A stretch of DNA of 64,000 nt from Psychroflexus aurantiacus (GCF_010820555.1 NZ_JAAIKD010000003.1:186001-250000), one strand, 5' to 3'. Positions 17,510-26,420 are shown, counted from the first letter of the stretch. Program-made: numbers and translations. Notes: generated by a model from the letters alone, not told the origin.

Positions 17510-18544
17510 ATGAAATTCTTTAAATACCTTTTCCTGCTCATTTTACTCGTTTTTGTTGTAGGATCGCTGTATATCGCTACCATAAGTGTTCCTGGTGAAA
17601 AATCAATCAATTTTGAAACCCCGCTTAAGGCTGAACTTTTTCAGATAAAAATACAGGATTTATCCACCTACGAGACCTGGTTTTCCTTTCCTGAAGAATC
17701 CACCTCAAAGCCGAGACTCAGCAATCCGGAAAATTTTGAAAACACGACACTTTCCTGGCAAAATGAGAGGTTTGAAGCTATTAATTTTCAAAACAAAAGG
17801 TTCACGGAAGATTCTATAATTCAACAGCTCGTTTTAAAAACCTGGCTGAGCTCTTCTGAAATGGATATCAACTGGACCTTTGTGTCTTCAGAAAAAAACT
17901 CAATTATTGCCGTTCAGCTCTATTCGGATGCCAGTTTTATGCAAAAAGCTGAATACATACTGAAAGGAAAATCACATATAGAAATCGCTGAAAACGCCAT
18001 AAAGGAAAGTCTGAGCAGACTTGAAGACTCTATTCATAAGGAAATATCAGTCTACGACATATCACCCGTTGGCAAGGTTGTTACAGGTGGGTTTCATTTG
18101 ATCCATGCCACTTCAGCAGCCCGACTGAACTTCGAAAGCATACTCGATAAATCCCGACCCATCTTTGAAAGTGTTGAGAACTTCATGCAGGAACAGGAGT
18201 TTAAGGAGTCTAAGGGAAGAATCATACTTTTCGAAAATTTTTACGAGGATGAAAACAGTCTCATATTTTCATCAGGAATCGGGACAGAAACCCCCGTTGC
18301 TATTCCGGATTATTTTGAGGTTTTATCTAAGCCCATCTCCAGAGGCACTTACTTCAAAACTCAGCTCCGTGGTGACTATGTCAACCTCAAACAGCTTTTG
18401 TCCATTAGCGAAGCTACTATTGAAAAAAGAGACCTGGTCATCAACAGATTTCTAAAACCCTTTTTAGAATTTGAAATCGATGCCACAGAAACTGTAAGTC
18501 CAGCCGAACTGGTCACTAATTTTTACGTTCCCATACTCGAATAG
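17510..18544 (+). CDS. Membrane-anchored protein with GyrI-like effector-binding fold
   Basis: 344 residues. One N-terminal hydrophobic helix (about 5-25) anchors or exports it. The next part (about 35-165) resembles an SRPBCC/polyketide-cyclase-like domain with a single-Trp segment. The C-terminal part (about 185-344) resembles the AraC-effector/GyrI fold and ends with the typical segment SPAELVTNFYVPI. No DNA-binding domain is present, so it is not a regulator in the usual sense. Related Bacteroidota proteins are unstudied. The crcB start lies 2 bases after its stop, so they share a transcript. Confidence 0.7.
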   Translation: MKFFKYLFLLILLVFVVGSLYIATISVPGEKSINFETPLKAELFQIKIQDLSTYETWFSFPEESTSKPRLSNPENFENTTLSWQNERFEAINFQNKRFTEDSIIQQLVLKTWLSSSEMDINWTFVSSEKNSIIAVQLYSDASFMQKAEYILKGKSHIEIAENAIKESLSRLEDSIHKEISVYDISPVGKVVTGGFHLIHATSAARLNFESILDKSRPIFESVENFMQEQEFKESKGRIILFENFYEDENSLIFSSGIGTETPVAIPDYFEVLSKPISRGTYFKTQLRGDYVNLKQLLSISEATIEKRDLVINRFLKPFLEFEIDATETVSPAELVTNFYVPILE

Positions 18545-18546
18545 AC

Positions 18547-18927
18547 ATGAAGGCGGCATTACTTGTTTTTCTTGGAGGTGGTTTGGGCAGTCTGCTTCGC
18601 TACTGGATTTCTATACTTGTAAATCAGCAACTGGACTCCAAACTCAATCTATACGGCACCTTTACCGTCAATATTGTGGGTAGCCTGCTTATCGGCTTAT
18701 TCATGGGCTGGCTGTTGAAATCTGAAACCCCCTACCCCAACCTTCAACTTTTAGTAGTCGTAGGCTTTTGTGGTGGATTCACGACCTTTTCCACCTTTTC
18801 AGCAGAAAACCTTAACCTCCTCAAAAACAACCTTTACGCAGATTTCATTTGGTATGGATTAGGCAGCCTGTTCCTCGGGATACTCGCTGTTTTTATAGGC
18901 GTTTTGATCATGAGGGTAAAAGCCTGA
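18547..18927 (+). CDS. crcB: Fluoride ion exporter CrcB (Fluc)
   Basis: Small membrane channel of 126 residues that works as an antiparallel dimer to expel fluoride. Family motifs are visible: GGGLGSLLRYW at the N-terminus, GTFTVNIVGS in helix 2, and GFCGGFTTFSTFSAE holding the central sodium site and the pore Phe residues. Four hydrophobic helices as expected. I found no fluoride riboswitch upstream; the gene sits directly behind an unrelated-looking membrane-anchored protein. Confidence 0.95.
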   Translation: MKAALLVFLGGGLGSLLRYWISILVNQQLDSKLNLYGTFTVNIVGSLLIGLFMGWLLKSETPYPNLQLLVVVGFCGGFTTFSTFSAENLNLLKNNLYADFIWYGLGSLFLGILAVFIGVLIMRVKA

Positions 18928-18962
18928 TGCTTGGTTGAAGACTTGCACTGTAAAGCAATCAG

Positions 18963-19889
18963 CTAATAGCCTTTATTTACATCCACTTCATTCATCAGGG
19001 GTTTACCATTCTGCATGCGCTTGTAATTTTCCAATAGCTGATTTGCGACAGATTCCGGATCGGTCATACTGGCCACATGCGGAGTGATATGTACATGGGG
19101 ATGATTCCAAAAGGGATGAGATTCCGGTAAGGGTTCTTCCTGAAACACGTCCAAACTTGCTCCTTTGAGCATGCCTTGGTCTATGGCTGAAATCAAATCG
19201 GCTTCCACCACATGTTCGCCTCTGGCGACATTCACCAGGTAGGCATCCGGCTTGAGTTGTTTAAAGACGTCAAGGTTTAAAATACCTTTGGTTTCGGAGG
19301 TCACCGGGAGTAAACACACTAAAATCTGAGTGTTTTTCAGAAATTCTTCCTGCTCTTCCGCAGCATAGACTTGGATGCCATCCACGGTTTTGGAAGAATT
19401 TGCATAACCACAAACGTCGAAGCCGTTGGCTTTCAACACGTTTCCTGCGGCTTGCCCTAAAACCCCGTATCCCATAATACCAACACTGGTTTTTTCTGGT
19501 GTTTGATAGGATTTCACTTTCCAGGTTTTGGACGACTGACTCTGAAGATGGGTAAACAGATTCCTGGAAACCGCCAGGCACTGTAACAGGATGAAATGGC
19601 TCATGTCTTTAGTCAGCTGGTCGTCTACAATTCTGGTGACTTTGACACCTTCCGGCAGATCTTCATCTTTTAAAATATGATTGACTCCGGCTCCCATGGA
19701 GGCAATAACCTTCAGGTTGGGATAGTTTTGATAAAGCCCTTCGGGATGTTTCCAGGAGATGGCAAATTCTACAGCTTCAGGTCTATCGACATCGGGGTAA
19801 ATTTGGATGTCAAGAGATTTATTTTTTTCTTTCAATGTAGAAGCCCACTTTTCAGGAGCTCTTGCGGTACTAACTAAAACTATGGACAT
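18963..19889 (-). CDS. D-2-hydroxyacid dehydrogenase, glyoxylate/hydroxypyruvate reductase A-like
   Basis: 308-residue NAD(P)H-dependent dehydrogenase. The Rossmann motif GIMGYGVLGQA lies near residue 138. The catalytic Arg is in NVARGEHV, the Glu in the EEPLPESHPF segment, and the His in HITPHVAS. Length and the GAGVNHIL/DEDLP block match the GhrA branch, which reduces glyoxylate and hydroxypyruvate. Exact substrate is inferred. It converges with crcB. Confidence 0.85.
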   Translation of the reverse strand: MSIVLVSTARAPEKWASTLKEKNKSLDIQIYPDVDRPEAVEFAISWKHPEGLYQNYPNLKVIASMGAGVNHILKDEDLPEGVKVTRIVDDQLTKDMSHFILLQCLAVSRNLFTHLQSQSSKTWKVKSYQTPEKTSVGIMGYGVLGQAAGNVLKANGFDVCGYANSSKTVDGIQVYAAEEQEEFLKNTQILVCLLPVTSETKGILNLDVFKQLKPDAYLVNVARGEHVVEADLISAIDQGMLKGASLDVFQEEPLPESHPFWNHPHVHITPHVASMTDPESVANQLLENYKRMQNGKPLMNEVDVNKGY

Positions 19890-20009
19890 GTATTTTATAT
19901 TTTAAATCGAAGATGTGCTTCAACGCGTTTGTATTTAACTTCTGGCTGCTTTAAGCAGTGTACATTCTGAATTGGCCTAAGGACACAGATGCCCGCAAGG
20001 CAAATCTTT

Positions 20010-20240
20010 TTAGGAGCCGCCCATCATCTGTTTAATCAGGTTCAGGAGGGATTCTTCTCTCCAGTAAAATCTGAGAAAAACCAGTGAGATGATGAAAATA
20101 AAGAAGCCTAATAAAACAAACAAAGTTCCTTTATAATACTTGTTATGTAAGCCTTTATCTTTGATGTAGGAGTAAATCAAAATAGAGACGAAAGCCACTA
20201 CAAAAAAAATGATGAAGGCAATGCGACCTGGAGTAAACAT
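20010..20240 (-). CDS. Small two-helix membrane protein
   Basis: 76 residues with two hydrophobic helices (about 8-25 and 39-60) joined by a short basic loop, then an amphipathic tail ending MMGGS. No family recognised. Flavobacterial genomes often carry a short gene like this beside metabolic genes, which supports a real gene, but function is unknown. It is divergent from the pyrophosphohydrolase gene, with 37 bases between starts once that gene's start is placed at 20278. Confidence 0.65.
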   Translation of the reverse strand: MFTPGRIAFIIFFVVAFVSILIYSYIKDKGLHNKYYKGTLFVLLGFFIFIISLVFLRFYWREESLLNLIKQMMGGS

Positions 20241-20277
20241 AAATGTTTTATTTTACACAAAAATACTTCTTATTCTT

Positions 20278-20667
20278 ATGAAAAAACCGCTAGACCAAGT
20301 AAAAAAATTCCATAAAGCTTTTGGCTTGGATGTTTCAGAAACTCGAAAAGCCGACTTAGGACTCGAAAAAAATATCTTGCGCTACAAACTTATGCGTGAA
20401 GAAAATGAAGAATATTTAGATGCCGCTACCCAGGGGGACCTGACAGAAGTCGCCGATGCCCTTGGGGATATGCTTTACATTTTATGCGGCACTATCCTTT
20501 CTCACGGGATGCAGCACAAAATCGAAGAAGTCTTCGAGGAAATCCATCGCAGCAACATGAGCAAACTCGGAGAGGATGCTAAGCCCGTTTACAGAGCGGA
20601 CGGAAAAGTTTTAAAAGGACCGAATTATTTCAGGCCGGAACTGAAAAGGATTATTGAAGGGGAGTAG
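20278..20667 (+). CDS. MazG-like nucleoside triphosphate pyrophosphohydrolase
   Basis: All-alpha NTP pyrophosphohydrolase-like protein of 129 residues. The metal-binding pattern EENEEYLDA followed by EVADALGDMLYIL is the MazG/HisE signature (ExxE12-28ExxD). The C-terminus has SNMSKLGEDAKPVYRADGKVLKG, a block seen in stand-alone phosphoribosyl-ATP-pyrophosphatase-like proteins. It probably cleans up non-canonical nucleotides. A start at 20209 would overlap the divergent membrane-protein gene and add an unrelated tail, so ATG 20278 is chosen. Confidence 0.85.
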   Translation: MKKPLDQVKKFHKAFGLDVSETRKADLGLEKNILRYKLMREENEEYLDAATQGDLTEVADALGDMLYILCGTILSHGMQHKIEEVFEEIHRSNMSKLGEDAKPVYRADGKVLKGPNYFRPELKRIIEGE

Positions 20668-20797
20668 TTTTTTAGTTGCTGTGTTGGTGAGATTCTGAGT
20701 CTTGAAGTCACAAAGCTTAACTCTGTGTTCTCTGTGACTTTATGGCGAATAGTGTTTAGTTCCTCTAATCCGAAGGGGCTGGGGATTGCTTCTACGT
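20668..20797. repeat. Intergenic inverted repeat of the GTCACA type
   Basis: AAGTCACA (20705-20712) and TGTGACTT (20733-20740) form an 8-base perfect inverted repeat around a CTCTGTG-rich centre. Similar debris lies at 8970-8990 and 11126-11220. It lies between convergent genes and could serve as a weak terminator. Confidence 0.5.
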
Positions 20798-21412
20798 TTA
20801 AAACAAGCCATTGATTTCACCATCGATTTTATTCAGGATAACACCGAAGTCTTCCGGCTTGTCTACAAAATCCAGTTCATCTACATCTATAACGAGTAAT
20901 TTACCCTTATCATAGGTTTGTATCCAGGCTTCGTAGCGTTCGTTAAGCTTATTGAGGTAATCTATCGAAATAGAGTTTTCGTATTCCCGGCCTCTTTTCT
21001 GGATTTGTTTGACCAAATTAGGAACGCTGCTTCTAAGATAAATCAACAAGTCCGGTGATTCTGTTACAGATAGCATGAGATCGAACAGAGACGAGTAATT
21101 TTCAAAATCCCGATTGGACATCAAACCCATCGCATGTAAATTGGGAGCAAAAATATAAGCGTCTTCGTAAATGGTTCGGTCCTGAATAATGTCTAATTTA
21201 TTTTCCCGGATTTGAAGAATTTGTCTAAATCTGCTATTCAGGAAATAGATTTGCAAGTTGAAAGACCAGCGCTTCATGTCTTCATAAAAATCCTGTAGAA
21301 AGGGATTTTCGATGACATCTTCATATTCGGCTTTCCAATTGTAGTGGTTGGCGATAAGTTTAGTCAGCGTAGTTTTTCCAGCTCCTATATTTCCAGCGAT
21401 TGCAACGTGCAT
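20798..21412 (-). CDS. Deoxynucleoside kinase
   Basis: 204-residue kinase of the dNK/dGK/dCK type that phosphorylates deoxynucleosides for salvage. The P-loop GNIGAGKTT is at residues 7-15. QDRTIYEDA carries the DR-type catalytic motif, and the lid-region Arg residues lie in KRGREYE. The family differs from tetrameric thymidine kinases by this layout. It lies immediately after a hypothetical secreted protein (4 bases) on the same strand. Confidence 0.9.
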   Translation of the reverse strand: MHVAIAGNIGAGKTTLTKLIANHYNWKAEYEDVIENPFLQDFYEDMKRWSFNLQIYFLNSRFRQILQIRENKLDIIQDRTIYEDAYIFAPNLHAMGLMSNRDFENYSSLFDLMLSVTESPDLLIYLRSSVPNLVKQIQKRGREYENSISIDYLNKLNERYEAWIQTYDKGKLLVIDVDELDFVDKPEDFGVILNKIDGEINGLF

Positions 21413-21416
21413 AAAA

Positions 21417-22205
21417 TCAGTTATTTACTATGTTATATTGGTACTTGTAAAGTACTTTATCGCTGTAAATATAGAGGTTTTCACCATTGAAATAAAATTG
21501 ATTGAAGCTAATTTCAGGTTTTTTGAACCTGATCTTAAATTCTGGATTTTTATCGAATAACTCCAGATAATGTTCAGTCTGAACCATCACCTGATTTTTA
21601 AAAATATTGAAGGACACAGCATTTTCAAATTCAATTTCATCGATAAGACTTCCGTTGATGTTGAATTTTGAAAGGCCCTTAGCATGTCTGAGCCAGGCGT
21701 AGTTGTAATTGCTTTGGAAACCCAGGATTTCTTTAGTGAGTGGAAGTGAAGAACGTCTTGTGCTTAAGGATTCCTGATTAAATAGTTCCAGCTGCTGCAC
21801 TTCAGCATTGAAAATCCAGAATAGATTATCCTTTGAAATTCCGGCAAAATCAACAGTTTTGAAATCCGGTATAAAATTAAAGTTCACACGATCAATTTCA
21901 TTGAGACGGTTATCCAAAATCACAAGGGTATTGGCCTCTTTATAAAACAAAAGAATTTTAAGCGGATTTAATAAATCTGCAGCTTCAAGTTCGCCTAGCT
22001 GTAAATCCTGAAATTGAAATTCCTCCTGATTTTCCGTTTTGTAAAACACATTGTTTTTAGAAAAATAGAGGTGTTCATAGGTATCTACACCCCAGAATTT
22101 ATCGGCATCTACAGTCTGTTTTTCTATCAGCTTAAAGCTGGAGGGTTGCGCGCATAAAGCCAGGACAAACAGATTCAGAAGAAAAAAGACAGAAAAACGA
22201 TTCAT
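21417..22205 (-). CDS. Secreted protein, possibly beta-propeller, unknown function
   Basis: 262 residues with a signal peptide (about 1-19, ending LCAQ). The mature part is rich in beta-strand patterns with repeated aromatic-aspartate motifs (FWGVD, LFWIFN, YNYAWLRHA), which suggests a small propeller. No catalytic motif seen. In Flavobacteriaceae a gene of this kind is often paired with the deoxynucleoside kinase downstream; the spacing of 4 bases makes them one operon. Function unknown. Confidence 0.7.
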   Translation of the reverse strand: MNRFSVFFLLNLFVLALCAQPSSFKLIEKQTVDADKFWGVDTYEHLYFSKNNVFYKTENQEEFQFQDLQLGELEAADLLNPLKILLFYKEANTLVILDNRLNEIDRVNFNFIPDFKTVDFAGISKDNLFWIFNAEVQQLELFNQESLSTRRSSLPLTKEILGFQSNYNYAWLRHAKGLSKFNINGSLIDEIEFENAVSFNIFKNQVMVQTEHYLELFDKNPEFKIRFKKPEISFNQFYFNGENLYIYSDKVLYKYQYNIVNN

Positions 22206-22248
22206 GGAAAATTGATGTTGTGAAATATAGCAAATAAAGCCTTGTGAA

Positions 22249-22572
22249 TCAAATTCCCGACCACAAACAGTCGAGGCCGTCGGTGATCATGTGAAAGATA
22301 AGGCCAATGCAAAAGAGTTTAAGCCATTTGTTTTTGAGGATAAACAGGCTTACCACATAAATGAGTATGGCAATTTCAGAATGAAAGGCATGAAAACCTA
22401 TACTGCAGCGGTCGGGGTCAAAAATGGGAACAGCCCACAAATGATCGAGGTCTACAAGCATGGTGGACAGCAAAATTAAATAGGCCTTCCAAAAATGCCT
22501 CGGGCTGTAAACCCAGGCGATGAACAGAATAACTATAAAATGATTGGTGTAGTGAACTAAAGTTTGCCACAT
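22249..22572 (-). CDS. Small membrane protein, DUF6122-like, with conserved His/Asp residues
   Basis: 107 residues from the ATG at 22572, with about four short hydrophobic helices. Metal-ligand-like residues occur as VDLDHLW, HAFHSE and FHMITDGLDC. The pattern resembles a miniature YdjM-type (membrane-bound metal-dependent hydrolase) protein. An upstream start at 22659 would overlap the rpe promoter and add a non-conserved basic tail, so it is rejected. It diverges from rpe. Activity unproven. Confidence 0.75.
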   Translation of the reverse strand: MWQTLVHYTNHFIVILFIAWVYSPRHFWKAYLILLSTMLVDLDHLWAVPIFDPDRCSIGFHAFHSEIAILIYVVSLFILKNKWLKLFCIGLIFHMITDGLDCLWSGI

Positions 22573-22643
22573 TTTGATTTCTTGAATATTCCTGCAAAAT
22601 ACAGTTAAACACCTCTTAAACGCAAGGCGTTTTACCAAATATA

Positions 22644-22676
22644 TTGTCCTTAAACCCAACTAAAATCTTATTTTTG
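22644..22676 (+). promoter_or_regulatory. rpe promoter
   Basis: TTG at 22644-22646 and TATTTTTG at 22669-22676, spaced 22 bases; the -7 box ends 15 bases before the rpe ATG. Confidence 0.6.
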
Positions 22677-22691
22677 CACGAAAACAATCTC

Positions 22692-23354
22692 ATGAGCAAC
22701 CCACTTATTGCCCCCTCTCTACTGGCCGCAGATTTTGGAAATTTGCAGCGCGATATAGAACTTATCAACGATAGTGAAGCAGACTGGTTTCATATCGATA
22801 TTATGGATGGTGTTTTTGTGCCAAACATTTCTTACGGAATGCCCGTTTTGAAAGCCATGACCAGACATACCAAAAAATTTGTAGATGTCCACCTGATGAT
22901 TGTAGATCCGGATCGTTACATCAAGGAATTTGCAGATCTGGGCGCGAATATGCTTACGGTTCATTATGAAGCCTGTACACATCTGCACAGGAGTTTGCAA
23001 TCTATCAAACAACTCGGGATGCAGGCTGGAGTGGCCTTAAATCCCCACACCAGCGTTGAATTGCTGCGAGATACCATCACCGATATTGACATGGTTTGCC
23101 TGATGAGTGTAAATCCCGGCTTTGGCGGTCAGCATTTCATTGAACGCACCTTTGATAAAGTCAAGCAGCTTAAAGCTTTGATAAAAGAAGAAAATGCGTC
23201 TACCAAAATTGAAGTGGATGGCGGGGTAACCGATAAAAATGCAAAAGAACTGGTAAGCATGGGCGCAGATGTATTGGTAGCAGGCAGTTTTGTCTTTAAG
23301 GCTGAAGACCCAAAGCAAACTATCCAAGATTTAAAGAACTTAATAAACAACTAA
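22692..23354 (+). CDS. rpe: Ribulose-phosphate 3-epimerase
   Basis: TIM-barrel enzyme interconverting ribulose 5-phosphate and xylulose 5-phosphate in the pentose phosphate pathway. Visible are the opening IAPSLLAADFGNL, metal ligands in WFHIDIMDG and DVHLMI, MSVNPGFGGQHF, and the phosphate-binding EVDGGV. 220 residues from ATG 22692; the ATG at 22644 would lie inside the promoter. ypdA follows 2 bases after the stop. Confidence 0.97.
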   Translation: MSNPLIAPSLLAADFGNLQRDIELINDSEADWFHIDIMDGVFVPNISYGMPVLKAMTRHTKKFVDVHLMIVDPDRYIKEFADLGANMLTVHYEACTHLHRSLQSIKQLGMQAGVALNPHTSVELLRDTITDIDMVCLMSVNPGFGGQHFIERTFDKVKQLKALIKEENASTKIEVDGGVTDKNAKELVSMGADVLVAGSFVFKAEDPKQTIQDLKNLINN

Positions 23355-23356
23355 GC

Positions 23357-24316
23357 ATGCTATATGATGTTTTGATTATTGGAGGCGGTCCCATAGGGAT
23401 TGCATGCGCCTTGGAGGCGAAGAAGAAAAACCTGTCTTACATCATTATAGAAAAAGGAACACTGGTCAATTCCATTTACAATTATCCAGACAAAATGACT
23501 TTCTTCTCCACCTCTGAAAAGCTGGAACTGGACGATATTCCGTTTGTGAGTAACAATCCTAAACCCTCCAAACAAGAGGCTTTGGAATATTATCGAAGAA
23601 TTGTGGAATCCAAACAAATCCATATTCAATTGTTTGAGAAAGTAGAGGGCGTCCAAAATAAGGACCATGTGTTTACGACCACTACGTCAAAATCTACTTA
23701 CCAGTCTAGAAATTTGGTACTGGCTACCGGGTTTTATGATATTCCCAATTACCTGAATATTCCCGGAGAAGATTTAGACAAGGTGACACACTATTACAGG
23801 GATCCACATTACTACGCTACCCAAAAAGTGGTGGTGGTAGGCGCAAGCAATTCGTCTGTGGATGCTGCCCTGGAAACCTACAGAAAAGGAGCTGAAGTCA
23901 CCATGATTGTGCGCGGGAAACAAATCGGTGAACGCGTGAAATACTGGGTAAGACCCGATGTGATTAACAGAATAGAGGAAGGAAGCATCAAGGCTTTTTT
24001 CAATTCAGAACTTACCGAAATCGGAGAGGATTACGTCAAGTTTAAAGATAAAGAGGGAAAAATTCAGACCCTGGACAATGATTTTGTGTTAGCCCTTACA
24101 GGATATAGACCCAATTTCGCGTTTTTAGAAAAACTGGGGATTGAGCTGAGTGATGACCAGCTTTCTATTCCTAAATACAATAAACAAACCATGAAAACCA
24201 ATATCGATGGTATATATCTGGCCGGTGTTATCTGTGGCGGTATGGAAACTCACAAGTGGTTTATCGAGAACTCCAGAATACACGCCAAAATGATTATGGA
24301 GGATATTAAATCTTAA
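23357..24316 (+). CDS. ypdA: YpdA-family bacillithiol-disulfide reductase-like flavoprotein
   Basis: 319-residue FAD/NADPH enzyme of the two-dinucleotide-binding-domain class. The FAD motif is GGGPIG at residues 9-14; ATGFYDIPNYLNIPGED sits at the domain junction, and the NADPH motif is VVGASNSSVDAA. It lacks the CxxC pair of thioredoxin reductase. In Bacillus and Staphylococcus, YpdA (Bdr) reduces bacillithiol disulfide; bacillithiol genes are also reported from some Bacteroidota. Whether this organism makes bacillithiol cannot be told from the window. Tight spacing to rpe (2 bases) suggests co-transcription. Confidence 0.85.
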   Translation: MLYDVLIIGGGPIGIACALEAKKKNLSYIIIEKGTLVNSIYNYPDKMTFFSTSEKLELDDIPFVSNNPKPSKQEALEYYRRIVESKQIHIQLFEKVEGVQNKDHVFTTTTSKSTYQSRNLVLATGFYDIPNYLNIPGEDLDKVTHYYRDPHYYATQKVVVVGASNSSVDAALETYRKGAEVTMIVRGKQIGERVKYWVRPDVINRIEEGSIKAFFNSELTEIGEDYVKFKDKEGKIQTLDNDFVLALTGYRPNFAFLEKLGIELSDDQLSIPKYNKQTMKTNIDGIYLAGVICGGMETHKWFIENSRIHAKMIMEDIKS

Positions 24317-24364
24317 TTAAGGTTTGTACAAAGTTCTGTTTTAAGAATTTAACTATATTTAGAT

Positions 24365-25276
24365 ATGCCAAAGATCAGATTAAGCAGATATTATTCTCAT
24401 TTAAATTCTTTCGTTCTTTCTGAAACCCTCAAAGAGAAACTGGAAAAGGTAATCGTTATTACCGCTATCATCAGTTTCCTGATACATCTGGTCATAATTG
24501 GACTGATTGACTTTAACCTTATCGATTTTGGGGGATATGACGGTAATCTGATCATTAGTCCAATTTCTGCCATCTACACACCCTTCTCGATTATTCTGAT
24601 CTATGAGGTTTACCTGCTTGTATTTTATCTCCCTAAGTCCATCACCATCTACATCGGCAAGCAATACGAAATCATTACCCTCATTTTGATTCGGAAAATT
24701 TTCTATGATTTATCCAATTTACAGTTTTCTTCAGACTGGTTTTCCATAGAGGCAGATATTCAGTTTACCATTGACCTTGTCTCTACGTTAATTCTGTTCT
24801 TTTTGATATTTCAATTCTACAGATTGAATTCTAAAAATAAAGCGGAGAAGGAAAAAATCACTACCAAAACGAAATCACACATCCAGGTAAAAAAAGTGTT
24901 TGCAACCGTTTTAGTTCCGGCTATTGCAGTTCTGGCCTTGTTTTCTTTTGGGTCCTGGTTTTATGATTCACTCACGGGTACCGATTACACCTCTACCTCC
25001 ATCAAGACTGTAAACACTATATTTTTTGATGATTTTTTTACCGTATTAATCCTCGTTGATGTACTGTTACTTCTCTTCTCATTCTTACAAACCGAAGAAT
25101 TCAGCAGAGTTATACGCAATTCAGGATTTGTAATTTCAACCATTCTCATCAAATTATCATTCTCTGCAGATAACATCATCAATACTATATTAATTATAGT
25201 AGCCGTAAGCTTTGGTGTTTTAATCCTTTACATTTACAATCAATATTTCAAACTGAATAAAACACTCAAAGCTTAA
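24365..25276 (+). CDS. Membrane protein with apparent internal duplication
   Basis: 303 residues with about seven hydrophobic segments and a basic central loop (about 155-180). Two halves look alike. The first, about 67-158, runs from YTPFSIILIYEVYLL to LILFFLIFQFYRL. The second, about 220-300, runs from FDDFFTVLILVDVLLLL to VLILYIYNQYFKL. No family recognised, no signal peptide, no catalytic motif. The pattern could suit a channel or transporter subunit, which is speculation. It lies between two flavoprotein genes, all on the plus strand. Confidence 0.65.
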   Translation: MPKIRLSRYYSHLNSFVLSETLKEKLEKVIVITAIISFLIHLVIIGLIDFNLIDFGGYDGNLIISPISAIYTPFSIILIYEVYLLVFYLPKSITIYIGKQYEIITLILIRKIFYDLSNLQFSSDWFSIEADIQFTIDLVSTLILFFLIFQFYRLNSKNKAEKEKITTKTKSHIQVKKVFATVLVPAIAVLALFSFGSWFYDSLTGTDYTSTSIKTVNTIFFDDFFTVLILVDVLLLLFSFLQTEEFSRVIRNSGFVISTILIKLSFSADNIINTILIIVAVSFGVLILYIYNQYFKLNKTLKA

Positions 25277-25326
25277 GCATTTGCGATTTTCGTTTTAAAT
25301 TTTATATTGAAGTAAATCATTAAAAA

Positions 25327-26391
25327 ATGTACGATTTTATAATTATTGGTGCTGCACAAGCTGGACTTTCCATGGCTTATGAACTCGAGCAGCAGAAAAA
25401 AAATTATATCGTCTTGGATAAAGAAAAAGAAATAGGCGCTTCGTGGCTCAAGCGCTGGGATTCGCTCAGGCTTTTTACCCCTTCAGAATTTAATAATTTG
25501 AAAGGCATGGATTTCCCTAAACCCAGAGGGCATTATCCAAATAAATATGAAGTGGCCGATTATTTCAAAGCCTACGTGAAGAACTTTGAAATTCCCATAA
25601 GGTTCGACACCCTCGTGACCGAAATCCAGGATAAAACCGATTATTTTGTCGTCAAACATGAGGATGGGTCTTTTGAGGCCAGACAAGTCATTGTGGCTAC
25701 AGGTCCATTTCATATTCCGTATACACCTCCTTTTTATAAAAAAATCGATGCCTCTATTTTTCAAATCCACAGTGACTATTACAAAAATCCGGGTCAGTTG
25801 CAGGACGGAAAAGCCATGGTCGTAGGTGCCGGAGATTCCGGGTATCAAATTCTTGATGAAATTTCCGACACCCCCCGGGATGTTTATTTCTCCGGAGATA
25901 CAGAGGTGAAAACACTGCCCCAGGAATTCCTTGGAAAAACCTTATGGTGGTGGTTTACAAAAACCGGCTATTTAAGTTTTGGAAAAGATTCTTGGCTTGG
26001 CAAAAAAATAAGCGAATCCAAACAGCCTGTTATTGGTGTGGATGTGAAAGGTATTTTGAACAAAGACAACGTTATTCCGGTCGGAAAAACCGTCGATGCC
26101 AAACAGGAACTGATCATCACCGAAGAAGTCAAATTGGATGATATTAAGAACATCATCTGGGCGACGGGCTACAGACCGAAATTTGACTGGATCGAAGGCC
26201 TGGAGCTCGACAAGCACGGCTACCCGGTGCATGAAAGAGGCATTAGTAATGTGGAAGGTCTTTACTTTATAGGCCTGCCCTGGCTTCATACACGAGCATC
26301 AGCTACGCTTGGCGGCATCAAAAAAGATGCAGATTATCTGGGCGGTTTTATCAAACACAAAGCTTCAAACCAAGAACCTATTTTTGTTTAA
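25327..26391 (+). CDS. Flavin-containing monooxygenase-like oxidoreductase (CzcO-like)
   Basis: 354-residue NAD(P)/FAD-dependent protein. The FAD motif is GAAQAGLSMA (residues 8-17), with the FMO-type block WLKRWDSLRLFTP, ATGPFHIPYTP at the domain junction, and NADPH motif VVGAGDSGYQI. The end carries IIWATGYRPKFDW. Members oxidise small S- or N-containing compounds or ketones, but the substrate here is unknown. The sequence reads as intact. A bidirectional terminator follows the stop. Confidence 0.8.
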   Translation: MYDFIIIGAAQAGLSMAYELEQQKKNYIVLDKEKEIGASWLKRWDSLRLFTPSEFNNLKGMDFPKPRGHYPNKYEVADYFKAYVKNFEIPIRFDTLVTEIQDKTDYFVVKHEDGSFEARQVIVATGPFHIPYTPPFYKKIDASIFQIHSDYYKNPGQLQDGKAMVVGAGDSGYQILDEISDTPRDVYFSGDTEVKTLPQEFLGKTLWWWFTKTGYLSFGKDSWLGKKISESKQPVIGVDVKGILNKDNVIPVGKTVDAKQELIITEEVKLDDIKNIIWATGYRPKFDWIEGLELDKHGYPVHERGISNVEGLYFIGLPWLHTRASATLGGIKKDADYLGGFIKHKASNQEPIFV

Positions 26392-26394
26392 CAA

Positions 26395-26420
26395 AAAACC
26401 CTCGATGAATCGAGGGTTTT
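26395..26420. terminator. Bidirectional intrinsic terminator
   Basis: CCCTCGAT (26399-26406) pairs perfectly with ATCGAGGG (26409-26416) around a 2-base loop, flanked by A-run and T-run, serving both the monooxygenase gene and sucC. Confidence 0.85.

Noticed and set aside
18400-18546. Fluoride riboswitch before crcB
   Set aside because: No GGNGAU-type core; the gene begins 2 bases after the previous coding region.
22573-22691. Longer starts for rpe (22644) and for the small membrane protein (22659)
   Set aside because: They would overlap each other and run through the rpe promoter, adding non-conserved residues.
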